From the NCBI RefSeq assembly GCF_000741205.1, contig NZ_JGYW01000004.1, positions 186,001 through 250,000 on the forward strand: a stretch of 64,000 nucleotides of DNA, written 5' to 3'. This document shows positions 24,826-34,467 of the stretch, in pieces (position 1 is the stretch's first letter; each line of letters opens with the position of its first letter). A model generated the notes under the pieces. It was not told the origin of the DNA. It worked only from the letters and a program-made list of their open reading frames with translations, and did not search any database. Source of the stretch: Bifidobacterium gallicum DSM 20093 = LMG 11596. GTDB lineage: Bacteria > Actinomycetota > Actinomycetes > Actinomycetales > Bifidobacteriaceae. The position numbers and the translations under genes are program-made.

Positions 24826-27800
24826 TCACTGCTCGTTCTGACCGTGGCACTGCTTGTACTTGCGACCCGAACCGCATGGGCACTGGGCATTGCGACCCGT
24901 TCCCGGGAACGTGCGGCCGTCAGCCCACGGCGTCTTGCGCTCGTTGCTCTTGGGGCGCTTGGACGCGGGGACGGCGCCATCAGCATGCGAGACAGGCTTG
25001 GGACCCACCACGCTGCCTTCACGCGTGTGCGAGTGGCGCTGTTCATGCTCGGTACGCAGCTCCTGAGCCGTGGCCTCTTCATCACCATGGTTGTCGATCT
25101 GGGCCGGCTCTGCCGGTTCGCTCAGATCCGTGTCGACGTTCTTGACCGCGTCTTCGAGCGACGTGTCATCACCCTCGGCCTCCTGTGCGCTGTCCACGGC
25201 CTCGTCGATACGCTCATCCTCGCTTTGGCCAATTTCAACCTCGGCGTTGTCCTTGTCAATCTCGAACGAGTTCGACACGGTGCCCTGCGCATCCTCATGG
25301 GTCTGCTCATCCGTGATTTCCGCCACGTCGGCGTCAATCGCAATGGCTTCATCCTCGTCGGTCACATCCTGCGTGTGAGCCACGCTCTGGATGTCCACGT
25401 TGAACATGAGCTGGATGGTCTCCTCCTTGATCGCTTCAATCATGGAGTTGAACATCTGGTAGCCTTCGCGCTGGTATTCGACGAGCGGGTCGCGCTGGCC
25501 CATGCCACGCAGGCCGATGCCGTCCTTGAGGTAATCCATCTCATAGAGGTGCTCACGCCACTTGCGGTCGAGCACAGCCATAACCACACGGCGTTCCAGC
25601 TGGCGCAGATCGTCGTCGCTGAGCGGCTCGGCAAGCACGTCATACTGGTCCTGCGCGTCTTCAACAAGCAGGTCCACAGCGGCTTGCGCGGCCTTCTCGC
25701 CCTTGAGCCCGTCAGTGGCTTCCTTGAGCTGGTCCACAGTCACCGTCGTCGGGTACAGGTCGGCGGCAGCCTTGACTAGGCCTTCGAAATCCCAATCGCG
25801 AGGCTTGTCGGAGCCACGGTTCGCGCCGCGCACATAGCTGGCCAGCGTGTCGGAGATGAAACGCTCCACATCCTCATGGATGTCTTCGCCCTTGAGCACG
25901 GCCTGACGTTCGGCGTAGATTACCGTACGCTGCTTGTTCATCACGTCGTCGTACTTGAGCACGTTCTTACGGATTTCGAAGTTGCGCGATTCCACAGCCT
26001 TCTGTGCCGTGCGCACGCCCTTGGACACCGACTTGGACTCGATTGGCTCGCCTTCCGGCATGCCCTTGGCCATGACGCGCGCCACGAGCTGCGTGTTGAA
26101 CAGGCGCATCAGGTCGTCTTCAAGGCTCAAGTAGAAGCGCGATTCGCCCGGATCGCCCTGACGGCCCGAACGGCCGCGCAGCTGGTTGTCGATACGGCGC
26201 GATTCGTGACGTTCGGTGCCGAGCACATACAGGCCGCCAAGTTCCTTGACTTCCTCGTGCTCTTCCTTGACCTGATCCTTGATTTCCTTCAAGGTTTGCG
26301 GCCACAGGCGCTCGTAATCTTCCGGCGTTTCTTCCGGCGAGTAGCCTTCCTTCTTGAGCTTGGCATCGGCGAGGAATTCCACGTTGCCGCCCAGCATGAT
26401 ATCGGTACCACGGCCTGCCATGTTCGTGGCCACGGTCACGGCTCCCTTGCGGCCGGCCACGGCCACAACGGCGGCTTCCTTCTCATGCTGCTTTGCGTTG
26501 AGCACCTGGTGTTCGATGCCGGCCACGTCGAGCAGCGACGAGACGATTTCCGAGGATTCGACGCTTGCCGTACCGAGCAGCACAGGCTGGCCCTTCTTGT
26601 GACGCTTGGCCACGTCACGCACAATCGCCGCGAGCTTTTCCTTCTTCGTACGGAAAATCAGGTCGTCCTTGTCCTGGCGGATCATCGGACGGTTCGTCGG
26701 GATCGGCAGTACGCCGAGCTTGTAGGTGCCCATGAATTCGGCGGCCTCGGTCTCAGCCGTACCGGTCATGCCCGACAGCTTGTCGTACATACGGAAGTAG
26801 TTCTGCAGCGTGATCGTTGCGAACGTCTGGTTCTCGGCCTTGACTTCCACGTTTTCCTTGGCTTCGATGGCCTGGTGCAGGCCTTCGTTGTAGCGGCGGC
26901 CCGGCAGGATACGGCCCGTGTGCTCATCAACGATCAGCACTTCACCTCCCGTGACCACGTAGTCACGGTCACGCAGGAACAGTTCCTTGGCCTTGATTGC
27001 GTTGTTCAGGTAGCCGATCAGAGCCGTGTTGTCGGGCTCGTAGAGGTTGGCGATGCGGAGGTAATCCTCGACCTTGGTGATACCGGCGTCCAAAATGCCA
27101 ATCGTCTTCTTCTTCTCGTCGACTTCATAGTCTTCGTCACGCGTGAGCTTGACGACGAGCTTTGCGAACTGGCGGTACCAGCGCGTCACGTCACCTTCCG
27201 CCGGACCGGAAATGATCAATGGCGTACGGGCCTCATCAATCAGGATCGAGTCGACCTCATCGACGATGGCGAAGTGGTGGCCGCGCTGCACGAGCTCACC
27301 CTTTTCCCACGCCATGTTGTCACGCAGGTAGTCGAAACCGAATTCGTTGTTCGTACCGTAGGTGATATCGGCGTTGTACTGCTTGCGACGTTCCGGCGGA
27401 CGCTGGTTCGTCACGATGCAGCCCACGCTCATGTTCAGGAAGCGGTAGATACGGCCCATCAGCTCGCTCTGGTAGCTGGCCAGATAGTCGTTGACGGTCA
27501 CGACGTGCACGCCCTTACCTTCGAGCGCGTTCAGGTAGCTCGGCAACGTTGCCACGAGCGTCTTGCCTTCACCTGTCTTCATTTCGGCGATGTTGCCCCA
27601 GTGCAGGGCCGCGCCGCCCATGAGCTGCACATCGAAGTGGCGCTGGCCCAGTGTGCGCTTCGAAACTTCACGCACGGTGGCGAATGCTTCCGCCATCAGG
27701 TCGTCAAGCTTGGCTCCGTTGTCGAGCTGCTGCTTGAACTTGGCGGTCTGGCCCTTGAGTTCCTCGTCGGTCAGTGCGCTGATCTCATCTTCGAGCGCGT

Positions 27801-27882
27801 TCACTGCCTTGGCCACGTTCTCCAGTCGCTTGATCTGGTGGCCTTCACCCATGCGCAGGGCCTTGTCGAAAATATCAACCAC
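24826..27882 (-). CDS. secA: Preprotein translocase ATPase SecA
   Basis: The motor for Sec protein export. Nucleotide-binding Walker A is [14 protein letters not shown] near residue 100. DEAD-type features include [20 protein letters not shown], with [20 protein letters not shown] and [19 protein letters not shown] in the second ATPase half. The C-terminus has an acidic linker, then the zinc motif [14 protein letters not shown] at about 1000-1014, for SecB/ribosome contact. GTG start with AGGAG upstream. At 1018 residues it is slightly long because of the acidic linker. Confidence 0.96.
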   Translation of the reverse strand: MVDIFDKALRMGEGHQIKRLENVAKAVNALEDEISALTDEELKGQTAKFKQQLDNGAKLDDLMAEAFATVREVSKRTLGQRHFDVQLMGGAALHWGNIAEMKTGEGKTLVATLPSYLNALEGKGVHVVTVNDYLASYQSELMGRIYRFLNMSVGCIVTNQRPPERRKQYNADITYGTNNEFGFDYLRDNMAWEKGELVQRGHHFAIVDEVDSILIDEARTPLIISGPAEGDVTRWYRQFAKLVVKLTRDEDYEVDEKKKTIGILDAGITKVEDYLRIANLYEPDNTALIGYLNNAIKAKELFLRDRDYVVTGGEVLIVDEHTGRILPGRRYNEGLHQAIEAKENVEVKAENQTFATITLQNYFRMYDKLSGMTGTAETEAAEFMGTYKLGVLPIPTNRPMIRQDKDDLIFRTKKEKLAAIVRDVAKRHKKGQPVLLGTASVESSEIVSSLLDVAGIEHQVLNAKQHEKEAAVVAVAGRKGAVTVATNMAGRGTDIMLGGNVEFLADAKLKKEGYSPEETPEDYERLWPQTLKEIKDQVKEEHEEVKELGGLYVLGTERHESRRIDNQLRGRSGRQGDPGESRFYLSLEDDLMRLFNTQLVARVMAKGMPEGEPIESKSVSKGVRTAQKAVESRNFEIRKNVLKYDDVMNKQRTVIYAERQAVLKGEDIHEDVERFISDTLASYVRGANRGSDKPRDWDFEGLVKAAADLYPTTVTVDQLKEATDGLKGEKAAQAAVDLLVEDAQDQYDVLAEPLSDDDLRQLERRVVMAVLDRKWREHLYEMDYLKDGIGLRGMGQRDPLVEYQREGYQMFNSMIEAIKEETIQLMFNVDIQSVAHTQDVTDEDEAIAIDADVAEITDEQTHEDAQGTVSNSFEIDKDNAEVEIGQSEDERIDEAVDSAQEAEGDDTSLEDAVKNVDTDLSEPAEPAQIDNHGDEEATAQELRTEHEQRHSHTREGSVVGPKPVSHADGAVPASKRPKSNERKTPWADGRTFPGTGRNAQCPCGSGRKYKQCHGQNEQ

Positions 27883-28226
27883 AGTTACTCCTCGTTTCGG
27901 TGCTGCAAAAACACTTCAGAGCTTAGCGCTCTCATACCCCCTACAACTCATTTTCCGACCATTTTATTCAATTATTTCCGCCACGCACACAAATGCTTTG
28001 CAAACACCCCATTTCCCCGCCTCTCTATCCAGGCACAAACAGCGATACATCCCTTGCGACGCGCTGTCCCAGCGTCATATTGACAGCATGTTCCGCCAAT
28101 CACCGTCCCCCACCACCCAATCGCATTGCACACCACACCAGCCCATTGCTATCACTTCCAATGTGAGAAGCGGCGCCTATCCGTCGGTAAGCAACACACT
28201 GATGCATGCAACAATGCATACAAAAA

Positions 28227-28245
28227 GGGACCCCGAAGGGTCCCC
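28227..28245 (-). terminator. Intrinsic terminator after hpf
   Basis: On the minus strand, GGGACCC-TTCG-GGGTCCC is followed by TTTTTG, about 28 bases after the hpf stop. The remainder of 27883-28226 is AT-richer spacer upstream of secA, in which I see no gene. Confidence 0.85.
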
Positions 28246-28272
28246 GTGCGTATTCAACCGGATCTACGGAAA

Positions 28273-28968
28273 TCAGGCTTCGTGCTCTTCGCGAGCTTCC
28301 TGTTCCTTCTTCACGTTTTCAGGAGTGTCAATCTCGAAGACGCCATAGCTCCAGCCGTGACGGTGGTAGACGACCGACGGACGGTTCGTGGCCTTGTTGA
28401 CGAACAGGAAGAAATCGTGGCCGATGAGTTCCATCTCGTAGAGGGCCTCATCAATCGACATCGGTTCCGCCACGTGCAGCTTGCGACGAATCACAATCGG
28501 CGTATCGCCAACCTGCACTTCAACCGACTCACCCGGTGCCAGCTCCGAAGCGACAGCGGCTTCAGGGCTGTTCTCCACGTCGACATCACCTTCGATATCG
28601 GCGGTTTCCTCGCTCGGCGGCACCTCGTGGCCTGCCTCCAGCGGCACTGGAGCGTAACCGCGACGATGATCCTTACGACGGTCGCGGGTACGGCGCAGAC
28701 GCAGCGTCAGCTTGTCGAGCGCCATGTCCAGTGCGCTGAACTCGTCAGCGTTGGAAGCTTCGGCACGCACCACGGTGCTGCCGGCAATCACGGTGATTTC
28801 CACGCGCTTGGCCGTATCAGCCAGACGCGGGTTGCCCTCATGAGACACAACAATCTGGATGCGCTGTGTATCGGGGGCGATAGCGGTCACACGATTCATC
28901 TTGCTATCAACGACGTCACGGAACTTCTGCTTAATCTGCGTATGACGCCCTGTAATGACGATCTCCAT
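28273..28968 (-). CDS. hpf: Ribosome hibernation promoting factor, long form
   Basis: The N-terminal domain (1-100) has the RaiA/HPF fold: MEIVITGRHTQIKQKFRDVV at the start, a VEITV strand, and DEFSALDMALDKLTLRLRRTRDRRKDH. After an acidic linker (~120-170), the C-terminal dimerisation domain ends with PMSIDEALYEMELIGHDFFLFVNKATNRPSVVYHRHGWSYGVFEI. The long form dimerises 70S into 100S ribosomes in stationary phase. GGGAGG precedes the ATG. It lies near secA as in many Gram-positives. Confidence 0.94.
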   Translation of the reverse strand: MEIVITGRHTQIKQKFRDVVDSKMNRVTAIAPDTQRIQIVVSHEGNPRLADTAKRVEITVIAGSTVVRAEASNADEFSALDMALDKLTLRLRRTRDRRKDHRRGYAPVPLEAGHEVPPSEETADIEGDVDVENSPEAAVASELAPGESVEVQVGDTPIVIRRKLHVAEPMSIDEALYEMELIGHDFFLFVNKATNRPSVVYHRHGWSYGVFEIDTPENVKKEQEAREEHEA

Positions 28969-29012
28969 GTGGACCTCCCTAGACTCAAGCGGTGCTACCC
29001 GCTATATATGGG

Positions 29013-29075
29013 TCGTTCGGAACCCCCGAACGATGTACTCAAACATTGTAATGGACAGTTCTAGATAAAACGCAA
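29013..29075 (-). promoter_or_regulatory. hpf promoter and leader hairpin
   Basis: On the minus strand, TACAAT (29045-29050) lies 19 bases after a weak TTGCGT (29070-29075). The leader contains a hairpin with 8-base arms TCGTTCGG/CCGAACGA (29013-29033), which may influence stability or translation. Confidence 0.45.
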
Positions 29076-29188
29076 GTTTTCTGAGAAGTTTCTGACAACT
29101 GTATGCCAGTGTCGTCAAAATGTCGTCATTTTGAGCACCAATCGCCCGTATGACGGCGCGGGAGTGACGGCGTTGTCAATCGGCAGGT

Positions 29189-29194
29189 TACAAT
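29189..29194 (+). promoter_or_regulatory. -10 element for rnpB
   Basis: TACAAT ends 8 bases before the first base of the P1 helix of RNase P RNA, the right spacing for the start point. The -35 region is weak. Confidence 0.55.
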
Positions 29195-29202
29195 GGGGTG
29201 CT

Positions 29203-29552
29203 TGAGACCCCTCGATGGCCGCGATCAGCAATGGTTGAGGAACTTCCGGGCTCCATAGAGCACGATGGCGGATAACGTCCGCCCAGGGTGACCTGAGAGA
29301 TAGCGCAGCAGAGAACAGACCGCCTGCACACTCGTGCAGGTAAGGGTGAAACGGCGGTGTAAGAGACCACCGGGACGTTGGTAACAACGGCCGCATGGCA
29401 AGCCTCATCGGGAGCAAGGCCAAGCAGAAGGCAGGGTTGCTCGCCCACATGCCTTCGGGTAGGCTGCTAGAGCCTGGCGGTGACGTCAGGTCGAGATGGA
29501 TGGCCATCCGTACCGATTCGGTACGACAGAACCCGGGGTATGAGGGGTCTCA
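29203..29552 (+). ncRNA. rnpB: RNase P RNA, bacterial type A
   Basis: The catalytic RNA that removes tRNA 5' leaders. The ends pair as helix P1: GAGACCCCTC at 29204-29213 with GAGGGGTCTC at 29542-29551. Conserved core segments are present: GAGGAACTTCCGGGCTCC near the 5' end, GGGTGACCTGAGAGATAGCG, CAGAGAACAGACCGCC, GGTAAGGGTGAAACGGCGG, GTAAGAGACCACCGG, and GACAGAACCCGGGGTATGAGG at the 3' end. About 350 nucleotides. Open frames on the minus strand here are shadows. Confidence 0.93.
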
Positions 29553-29713
29553 TCTTCATTCTTCCCAATGATTACAAGCAACCTTCATCGGCAATCCCAA
29601 GCAACAAGAACCGCAAAGAGCTTGCGGCGCCTTCGACGCATGTGCATGAATGACCATTCCCAGATGGCCTGCGCCTTATAGCCTAGGCCCATACTCCCGA
29701 ATCAAGCAGCAGA

Positions 29714-30520
29714 TTATGCGGCAAACAGCTCATCGGCCACTCGCCGCAGATCGGCACTGCCATGGCCTTTGCGCGCGCCCGCGCTCCAAAAACGACGCAA
29801 CCTGGCCTGACGCTCCACCCCGCGCGTCTTGGCAGCCACGGTTTGTCCCAACTCCCACGCGCTTTGCTCAAACAAGCCTTCATCACGGCCTTGGGCAATC
29901 ACGGCATCCACGCAGGACCTCGCCACGCCTTTGCGCAGCAATGTATGGCGCACACCCTGCTCCCCCATATGCTTGTGCAAGCATGAACGCATGAGCGAGC
30001 GGCCAACGGCAGCATCATCCATGTATCCGAGCTCGGCGAGACGGTCCATGACCGATTCAATGACTTCAGCTTCGAAGCCGCGCTCACCCAACCGTTCGCG
30101 CATGGCGCCCGTGGAACGCGAACTCGCGTCCAACAGGCGCAATGCCGTATCCATACAGGCTTGCCGGTCCATACCATCGGCGGCCGGCACAAACGCGAAT
30201 CCGCCGTGGCGGGAACGACGTTTCATCGATACCTGCCGAGAGGCATGAGTCCCGCGATTCCCGTCACGCTTGCGCGCATCACCATGCATGCCACGATGCA
30301 CGCCATCATGGGCACCGCCAGCAGGCATGCCGTACCGTGCAGGCCCACCATGTTCTGCCGACATGCCACACTCTGCTGGCACACCGCATTCTCGCGCCAC
30401 ACTGCATTCTCCCGTCACGACGCCATTGTCCGACGCATCGGCCGAGCTGGCATCCATCGATGCCGAGGCGCCCGGTGATGTCGCCGCATGGCGTGACAGG
30501 AATTCTTCAGCGGAAATCAT
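29714..30520 (-). CDS. recX: Regulatory protein RecX
   Basis: It modulates RecA filaments. The C-terminal ~155 residues carry the three-helix RecX repeats: LRLLDASSRSTGAMRERLGERGF, VMDRLAELGYMDDAAVGRSLM, and GVRHTLLRKGVARSCVDAVI. The first ~110 residues are low-complexity with repeated ECGVPAECGMSAEHGG-like blocks and RRSRHGG basic patches. At 268 residues it is longer than most RecX. It lies 60 bases after recA in the same direction, as is usual. Confidence 0.85.
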   Translation of the reverse strand: MISAEEFLSRHAATSPGASASMDASSADASDNGVVTGECSVARECGVPAECGMSAEHGGPARYGMPAGGAHDGVHRGMHGDARKRDGNRGTHASRQVSMKRRSRHGGFAFVPAADGMDRQACMDTALRLLDASSRSTGAMRERLGERGFEAEVIESVMDRLAELGYMDDAAVGRSLMRSCLHKHMGEQGVRHTLLRKGVARSCVDAVIAQGRDEGLFEQSAWELGQTVAAKTRGVERQARLRRFWSAGARKGHGSADLRRVADELFAA

Positions 30521-30579
30521 GGTGATCCAATCCGGTCCTCAATACGAGCAACTGTGTCAGACAGTGCAAACCGTCTGGC

Positions 30580-31692
30580 TCAGTATGCCACATCCTCAGT
30601 TGCGCCCGACGCCAATTCGGCATCGCCTTCAGCGCCTTCCACGAACTGCTCCTCAGGCTCCAGCAGGCCAAACGCCACCTTGACCTGGTCCTCGATCTGG
30701 CGAGCCAGTTCAGGGGTGTCCTTGAGGTATTTGCGCACGTTCTCACGGCCTTGGCCGAGCTGGTCGCCATTGTAGGTGAACCAGGAACCCGACTTCTTGA
30801 CCACATCGGTTTGCAACGCCATATCAAGAATCGAGCCTTCACGCGAAATGCCCTCACCATAGAGCACATCGAACTCAGCCGACTTGAACGGCGGAGCCAT
30901 CTTGTTCTTGACCACCTTGACTCGCGTGCGGTTGCCCACAGCCTCATCACCGGCTTTGATCGTCTGGATGCGACGGATGTCAAGACGCACCGACGAATAG
31001 AACTTCAACGCCTTGCCGCCCGTCGTGGTCTCAGGACTGCCAAAGAACACACCTATTTTCTCGCGAAGCTGGTTGATGAAAATGGCCGTGGTGCCGGCCT
31101 GCGCCAAAGCGCCTGTCATCTTGCGCAGCGCCTGGCTCATCAGACGTGCCTGCAAGCCCACATGGCTGTCGCCCATGTCGCCTTCAATCTCAGCCTTGGG
31201 CACCAACGCGGCGACCGAATCGACCACAATCACGTCCAGCGCGCCCGAACGGATCAGCATGTCGGCGATTTCCAACGCCTGTTCACCGTTGTCTGGCTGC
31301 GAGACAATCAGCGAATCGGTATCCACTCCAAGCTTGCGCGCATAGACGGGATCGAGCGCATGTTCGGCGTCGATAAACGCCGCAACACCGCCATTGCGCT
31401 GCGCATTGGCCACCACATGCAACGCCAATGTGGTCTTGCCCGATGATTCAGGTCCGTAAATTTCGACAATGCGGCCTCGCGGCAGGCCGCCAATACCCAA
31501 GGCCATGTCCAACGCCAATGAACCTGTGGGAATGACTTCCACATCCTGTTCAGGACGGTCCCCCAAGCGCATGGCCGACCCTTTGCCAAAGCTTTTCTCC
31601 ACTTGCTTGAGCGCCGTGTCCAGCGCTTCCTGACGCTTGGGATCGATGCCGCCTTGCACCGTATTCTTCTGGTCGTTCTTCGACTGAGCCAT
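30580..31692 (-). CDS. recA: Recombinase RecA
   Basis: DNA strand exchange and SOS co-protease. It has Walker [33 protein letters not shown] (Walker B), [19 protein letters not shown] (L1/L2 region) and an acidic C-terminus. ATG 31692 follows GGAGAGG; the in-frame extension to 31746 is leader. A LexA box at 31884 and a -10 at 31869 lie upstream, so it should be SOS-induced. Confidence 0.97.
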   Translation of the reverse strand: MAQSKNDQKNTVQGGIDPKRQEALDTALKQVEKSFGKGSAMRLGDRPEQDVEVIPTGSLALDMALGIGGLPRGRIVEIYGPESSGKTTLALHVVANAQRNGGVAAFIDAEHALDPVYARKLGVDTDSLIVSQPDNGEQALEIADMLIRSGALDVIVVDSVAALVPKAEIEGDMGDSHVGLQARLMSQALRKMTGALAQAGTTAIFINQLREKIGVFFGSPETTTGGKALKFYSSVRLDIRRIQTIKAGDEAVGNRTRVKVVKNKMAPPFKSAEFDVLYGEGISREGSILDMALQTDVVKKSGSWFTYNGDQLGQGRENVRKYLKDTPELARQIEDQVKVAFGLLEPEEQFVEGAEGDAELASGATEDVAY

Positions 31693-31868
31693 TGCCCTCT
31701 CCTTCGCTGTAGTGCGCCATGCATGACCCATGCAAGCGGTCTGCATGTCACGCTACCGTGTGGCTCCTGTGGCCGGCAAGAGTGCAGGGGCAATGTGGAG
31801 AACCAAGTCGCGCATCCACATTCACCATGACCGCTTGCATGCCACAATCATGAGCTGTACCGCATTCG

Positions 31869-31897
31869 AGTATAGCACCAATGCGAACAAATGTTCG
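31869..31897 (-). promoter_or_regulatory. recA promoter with LexA (SOS) box
   Basis: CGAACAAATGTTCG at 31884-31897 is a perfect match to the Gram-positive/actinobacterial LexA box (CGAAC-N4-GTTCG). TATACT (minus strand, 31869-31874) lies just downstream, so LexA would cover the -35 region. The recA leader is about 170-180 bases. Confidence 0.85.
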
Positions 31898-32002
31898 AAT
31901 ATGGCTGCATTATGCGCCGTGTCGTGGCAAACACGCAATCGACACGATCAGACCATAGCAATCACAGGATTTACAGAAACCACAGAAACCACAAACCCGT
32001 GG

Positions 32003-32245
32003 TCATCCTTGAAAATCCACCGGCAGCGGCGGTGCCGCATGGTCCTTGCCCCATCGCTTGGCATCGGGCACATCCATCTGGTCGCACAGCACATTCCACA
32101 CCACGCGTGGTTCCACGCCGGCATCCAGCGCTTCCACGACGGTCATGCCATCCAACCGCGTCAATCCTTGGTCGCGAGACAATGCACGGCCGTAACTGCG
32201 ACCGAACACTTCCTCAACCAATTGCCAAAACTCTCGTTCACGCAT
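32003..32245 (-). CDS. DUF3046 family protein
   Basis: An 80-residue actinobacterial protein starting MREREFWQLVEEVFG and containing LDGMTVVEALDAGVEPRVVWNVLCDQMDVPDAKRWG, the DUF3046 pattern. Its function is unknown; it is regularly found beside recA in actinobacteria. ATG 32245 is chosen over 32293 because family members begin at MREREF. Confidence 0.85.
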   Translation of the reverse strand: MREREFWQLVEEVFGRSYGRALSRDQGLTRLDGMTVVEALDAGVEPRVVWNVLCDQMDVPDAKRWGKDHAAPPLPVDFQG

Positions 32246-32298
32246 AGCCGCCACACTAGCCCATCGTTCGAACCGGCGTAATGCCGTACCCAACCAAC

Positions 32299-32333
32299 GC
32301 CAACGCCGCCACTGTTGTGGCGGGGCGTTGGTG
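32299..32333 (-). terminator. Hairpin after clgR
   Basis: CCAACGCCGCCAC pairs with GTGGCGGGGCGTTGG through one bulged G, around a TGTT loop, about 50 bases beyond the clgR stop. Confidence 0.55.
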
Positions 32334-32382
32334 CTATGTATGATGCAATGCCCGTACGAAGCGAGGCAATGCTTGGGGCGTT

Positions 32383-32898
32383 TCAGGCTTCCACAGAATC
32401 CAGATAATCAGCTACGAGGCGCAGCATCTGCGAGGTGGACAGGCCCAGCGATTCGGAGATGGAGGCGAGCAGCTCGGAGCTGGCTTCCTTCTGGCCACGT
32501 TCCACTTCAGACAGGTAGCCGAGTGACACACCGGCCTTCTCGCTGACCTCACGCAACGTCTTGTGGTCACGTGTGCGCAAATCACGCAAGACATGGCCGA
32601 TGGCCTCACGCAGTGAAACTTCCTTCACTTCGCCGCCGATGATTTCGCGCTTGCGCACGACGGAACGCGGCTTGTTGGTTTCGGCGTCTTCCTCCTGCCA
32701 CATGCGGGCCAGTGCGGCCTGTCGCTCATCCTTGGCTTTCTTGGCGGCGCGCGCACGCAGGACTTGCTGCTGCGCGAACATCACAGCGCGACGCTGTGCA
32801 GGGGTAAGTTCGCGCATACGGGCGCCGCCGCTGCGAATCGGAGAAGGGACCTCTACAACCTTCTCAACCTCGATGGTTTCCTTTGTTGCCACGGTCAT
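32383..32898 (-). CDS. clgR: XRE-family regulator, ClgR-like
   Basis: The C-terminal ~75 residues form a Cro/CI helix-turn-helix: [52 protein letters not shown]. ClgR in actinobacteria activates Clp protease and stress genes, and the [14 protein letters not shown] segment matches it well. The N-terminal ~90 residues are an extension rich in Ala, Arg, Lys and Glu, not typical of ClgR and probably flexible or coiled. It lies upstream of DUF3046/recA and downstream of cinA-pgsA, as in other actinobacteria. Confidence 0.82.
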   Translation of the reverse strand: MTVATKETIEVEKVVEVPSPIRSGGARMRELTPAQRRAVMFAQQQVLRARAAKKAKDERQAALARMWQEEDAETNKPRSVVRKREIIGGEVKEVSLREAIGHVLRDLRTRDHKTLREVSEKAGVSLGYLSEVERGQKEASSELLASISESLGLSTSQMLRLVADYLDSVEA

Positions 32899-32938
32899 GA
32901 CAATCCCCTTTCACGCTTTCAAACACTCAATTCACTAT

Positions 32939-33541
32939 TCAGTACAGAAATGCATCCTGTGAGCAAGCTGTGAAATGGCTCAGGTTTTCCAAAACACAGC
33001 AAACAGTCCTATGTCTAATTATTTCTCTTGTTCCTTGTAAATGCAAGCGTAAGGCCGTTTCAGGGGTGTTGCGCAAATTGTCGAAAATTGTTGGAAACGA
33101 CACGCCGATATACACCAATCCCGCCGGCTTGTCGCCGTCAGGACCGGGCCCCGCCACGCCTGTCGTCGACAGTCCGATGACGCGACCGTCATATTCCGGT
33201 TGGCTAAACAGTTGCGCTGTAAGCCTTGCCATCTGCCGGGCCACACGGGGGTCCACAGCGCCGCTTTCCTGCAAGAGAACAGGGTCCACATGCAGCACAC
33301 TTGCTTTGGCACGAATATCGTACGTTACGGCCGATCCCAAAAACACTTGGCTCGCGCCCGGAATGCGTACAAACGCGTCTGCCAGCAGGCCGCCCGTCAA
33401 TGATTCGGCGCACGCGATTTTGATCGCATGCTCGGCACACCATTCAAGGATCGGCGCAGCCAGTTCATCACAAGCCTGCTGCAGCTCGTCCACCGTGGTC
33501 AACGAGTTCGCCCGAAAATCCACTGCCGCATTGTCATTCAT
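32939..33541 (-). CDS. CinA C-terminal domain protein (NMN amidohydrolase type)
   Basis: A single CinA_C domain, which in characterised members deamidates nicotinamide mononucleotide in pyridine nucleotide salvage. Key segments: KIACAESLTGGLLADAFVRIPGAS, GSAVTYDIRAKASVL, SGAVDPRVARQMA, STTGVAGPGPDGDKPAGLVYIGV. It lacks the N-terminal molybdopterin-like domain of full CinA. ATG 33541 follows GGGGAGA. It lies between pgsA and clgR. Confidence 0.88.
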   Translation of the reverse strand: MNDNAAVDFRANSLTTVDELQQACDELAAPILEWCAEHAIKIACAESLTGGLLADAFVRIPGASQVFLGSAVTYDIRAKASVLHVDPVLLQESGAVDPRVARQMARLTAQLFSQPEYDGRVIGLSTTGVAGPGPDGDKPAGLVYIGVSFPTIFDNLRNTPETALRLHLQGTREIIRHRTVCCVLENLSHFTACSQDAFLY

Positions 33542-33625
33542 TATGATCTCCCCACTTTTCCCATATCGTTGCCACCCACATTGCCATCGCCTCACTGGCC
33601 ATGTGCGTATCTGCCGGTATATGCA

Positions 33626-33660
33626 ATCAGGGCCTGCTGGCAACGCCTGCAGGCCCTGAT
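33626..33660 (-). terminator. Terminator after pgsA
   Basis: Perfect 12-base arms ATCAGGGCCTGC/GCAGGCCCTGAT with an 11-base loop, 16 bases past the pgsA stop. Confidence 0.7.
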
Positions 33661-33675
33661 ATCACGCTTGGTGGT

Positions 33676-34326
33676 TCACTGGCGCTTGGTGCCCCAGCCG
33701 AACGTGTTTGACAAGTACTCCCATCCCGAGTACAGGCACAGGATCAACGAGAAGTAGATCAACGCATACATGATGACCAGATAGATGTTGAGCCATACAG
33801 GCTGCCCTGTGCCGGCCAACGACCACACGGGCAACATCAACATGCCCAGACCAATGCATTGCGTCAGCGTCTTGTATTTGCCGGCTTGGGATGCGGCAAT
33901 GACCTTGCCACCTTCCTCAATCACGAAGAAGCGCATGATCGTGATGCCCAACTCACGCACGGCAAACAGCAACGTGACAACCCAACCGAGAATCGGATTG
34001 CCGAATTCGTTGAAACAGGCGGCAACCACAAGCGCGCCCAACGTCAACAGCTTGTCGGCGATCGGGTCGAGCAGCTTGCCCAATTCGGTGACCTGATTGT
34101 ATTTGCGCGCCATCCAGCCGTCGATTTTATCGGTCGAAGCGGCGATGATGAAGATCACGCCGGCCCACCAGCGCAGCGCCATATTATGCGATCCCCAAGG
34201 GCCGCCTGCAATATAGAGAATCAAAAATACCACGACGAGGATGATGCGTGAGAAGGTCACAAGGTTCGGTGGCGCATTCCAGCCGTCCCATAGGGAACGC
34301 TTCTCCGCAGTATCCGTTTGTTGCAC
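33676..34326 (-). CDS. pgsA: CDP-diacylglycerol-glycerol-3-phosphate 3-phosphatidyltransferase
   Basis: It makes phosphatidylglycerol phosphate in the membrane. The CDP-alcohol phosphotransferase signature is DKIDGWMARKYNQVTELG followed by KLLDPIADK, with all conserved Asp residues present. About five membrane helices. Terminator downstream; ftsK lies upstream in the same direction with a ~140-base gap. Confidence 0.9.
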   Translation of the reverse strand: MQQTDTAEKRSLWDGWNAPPNLVTFSRIILVVVFLILYIAGGPWGSHNMALRWWAGVIFIIAASTDKIDGWMARKYNQVTELGKLLDPIADKLLTLGALVVAACFNEFGNPILGWVVTLLFAVRELGITIMRFFVIEEGGKVIAASQAGKYKTLTQCIGLGMLMLPVWSLAGTGQPVWLNIYLVIMYALIYFSLILCLYSGWEYLSNTFGWGTKRQ

Positions 34327-34467
34327 TATCGCTCACCTCATCATGCAATCGTGGGTCGTGCCATTGGCAGGCTCCGACCATCCATGTGGCACCATAATAA
34401 AGCTATGCTGCCCCAAGATACGCCAAACTAGCATACCGGACAACAGCATTTACTGCACACCGTCCGC

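Noticed and set aside
25876-28083. 735-residue plus-strand frame
   Set aside because: It is antisense to secA, whose protein is clearly conserved; His/Val/Arg-rich translation is typical of a shadow frame in GC-rich DNA.
29115-29507. Minus-strand 130- and 86-residue frames
   Set aside because: They lie on the opposite strand of RNase P RNA.
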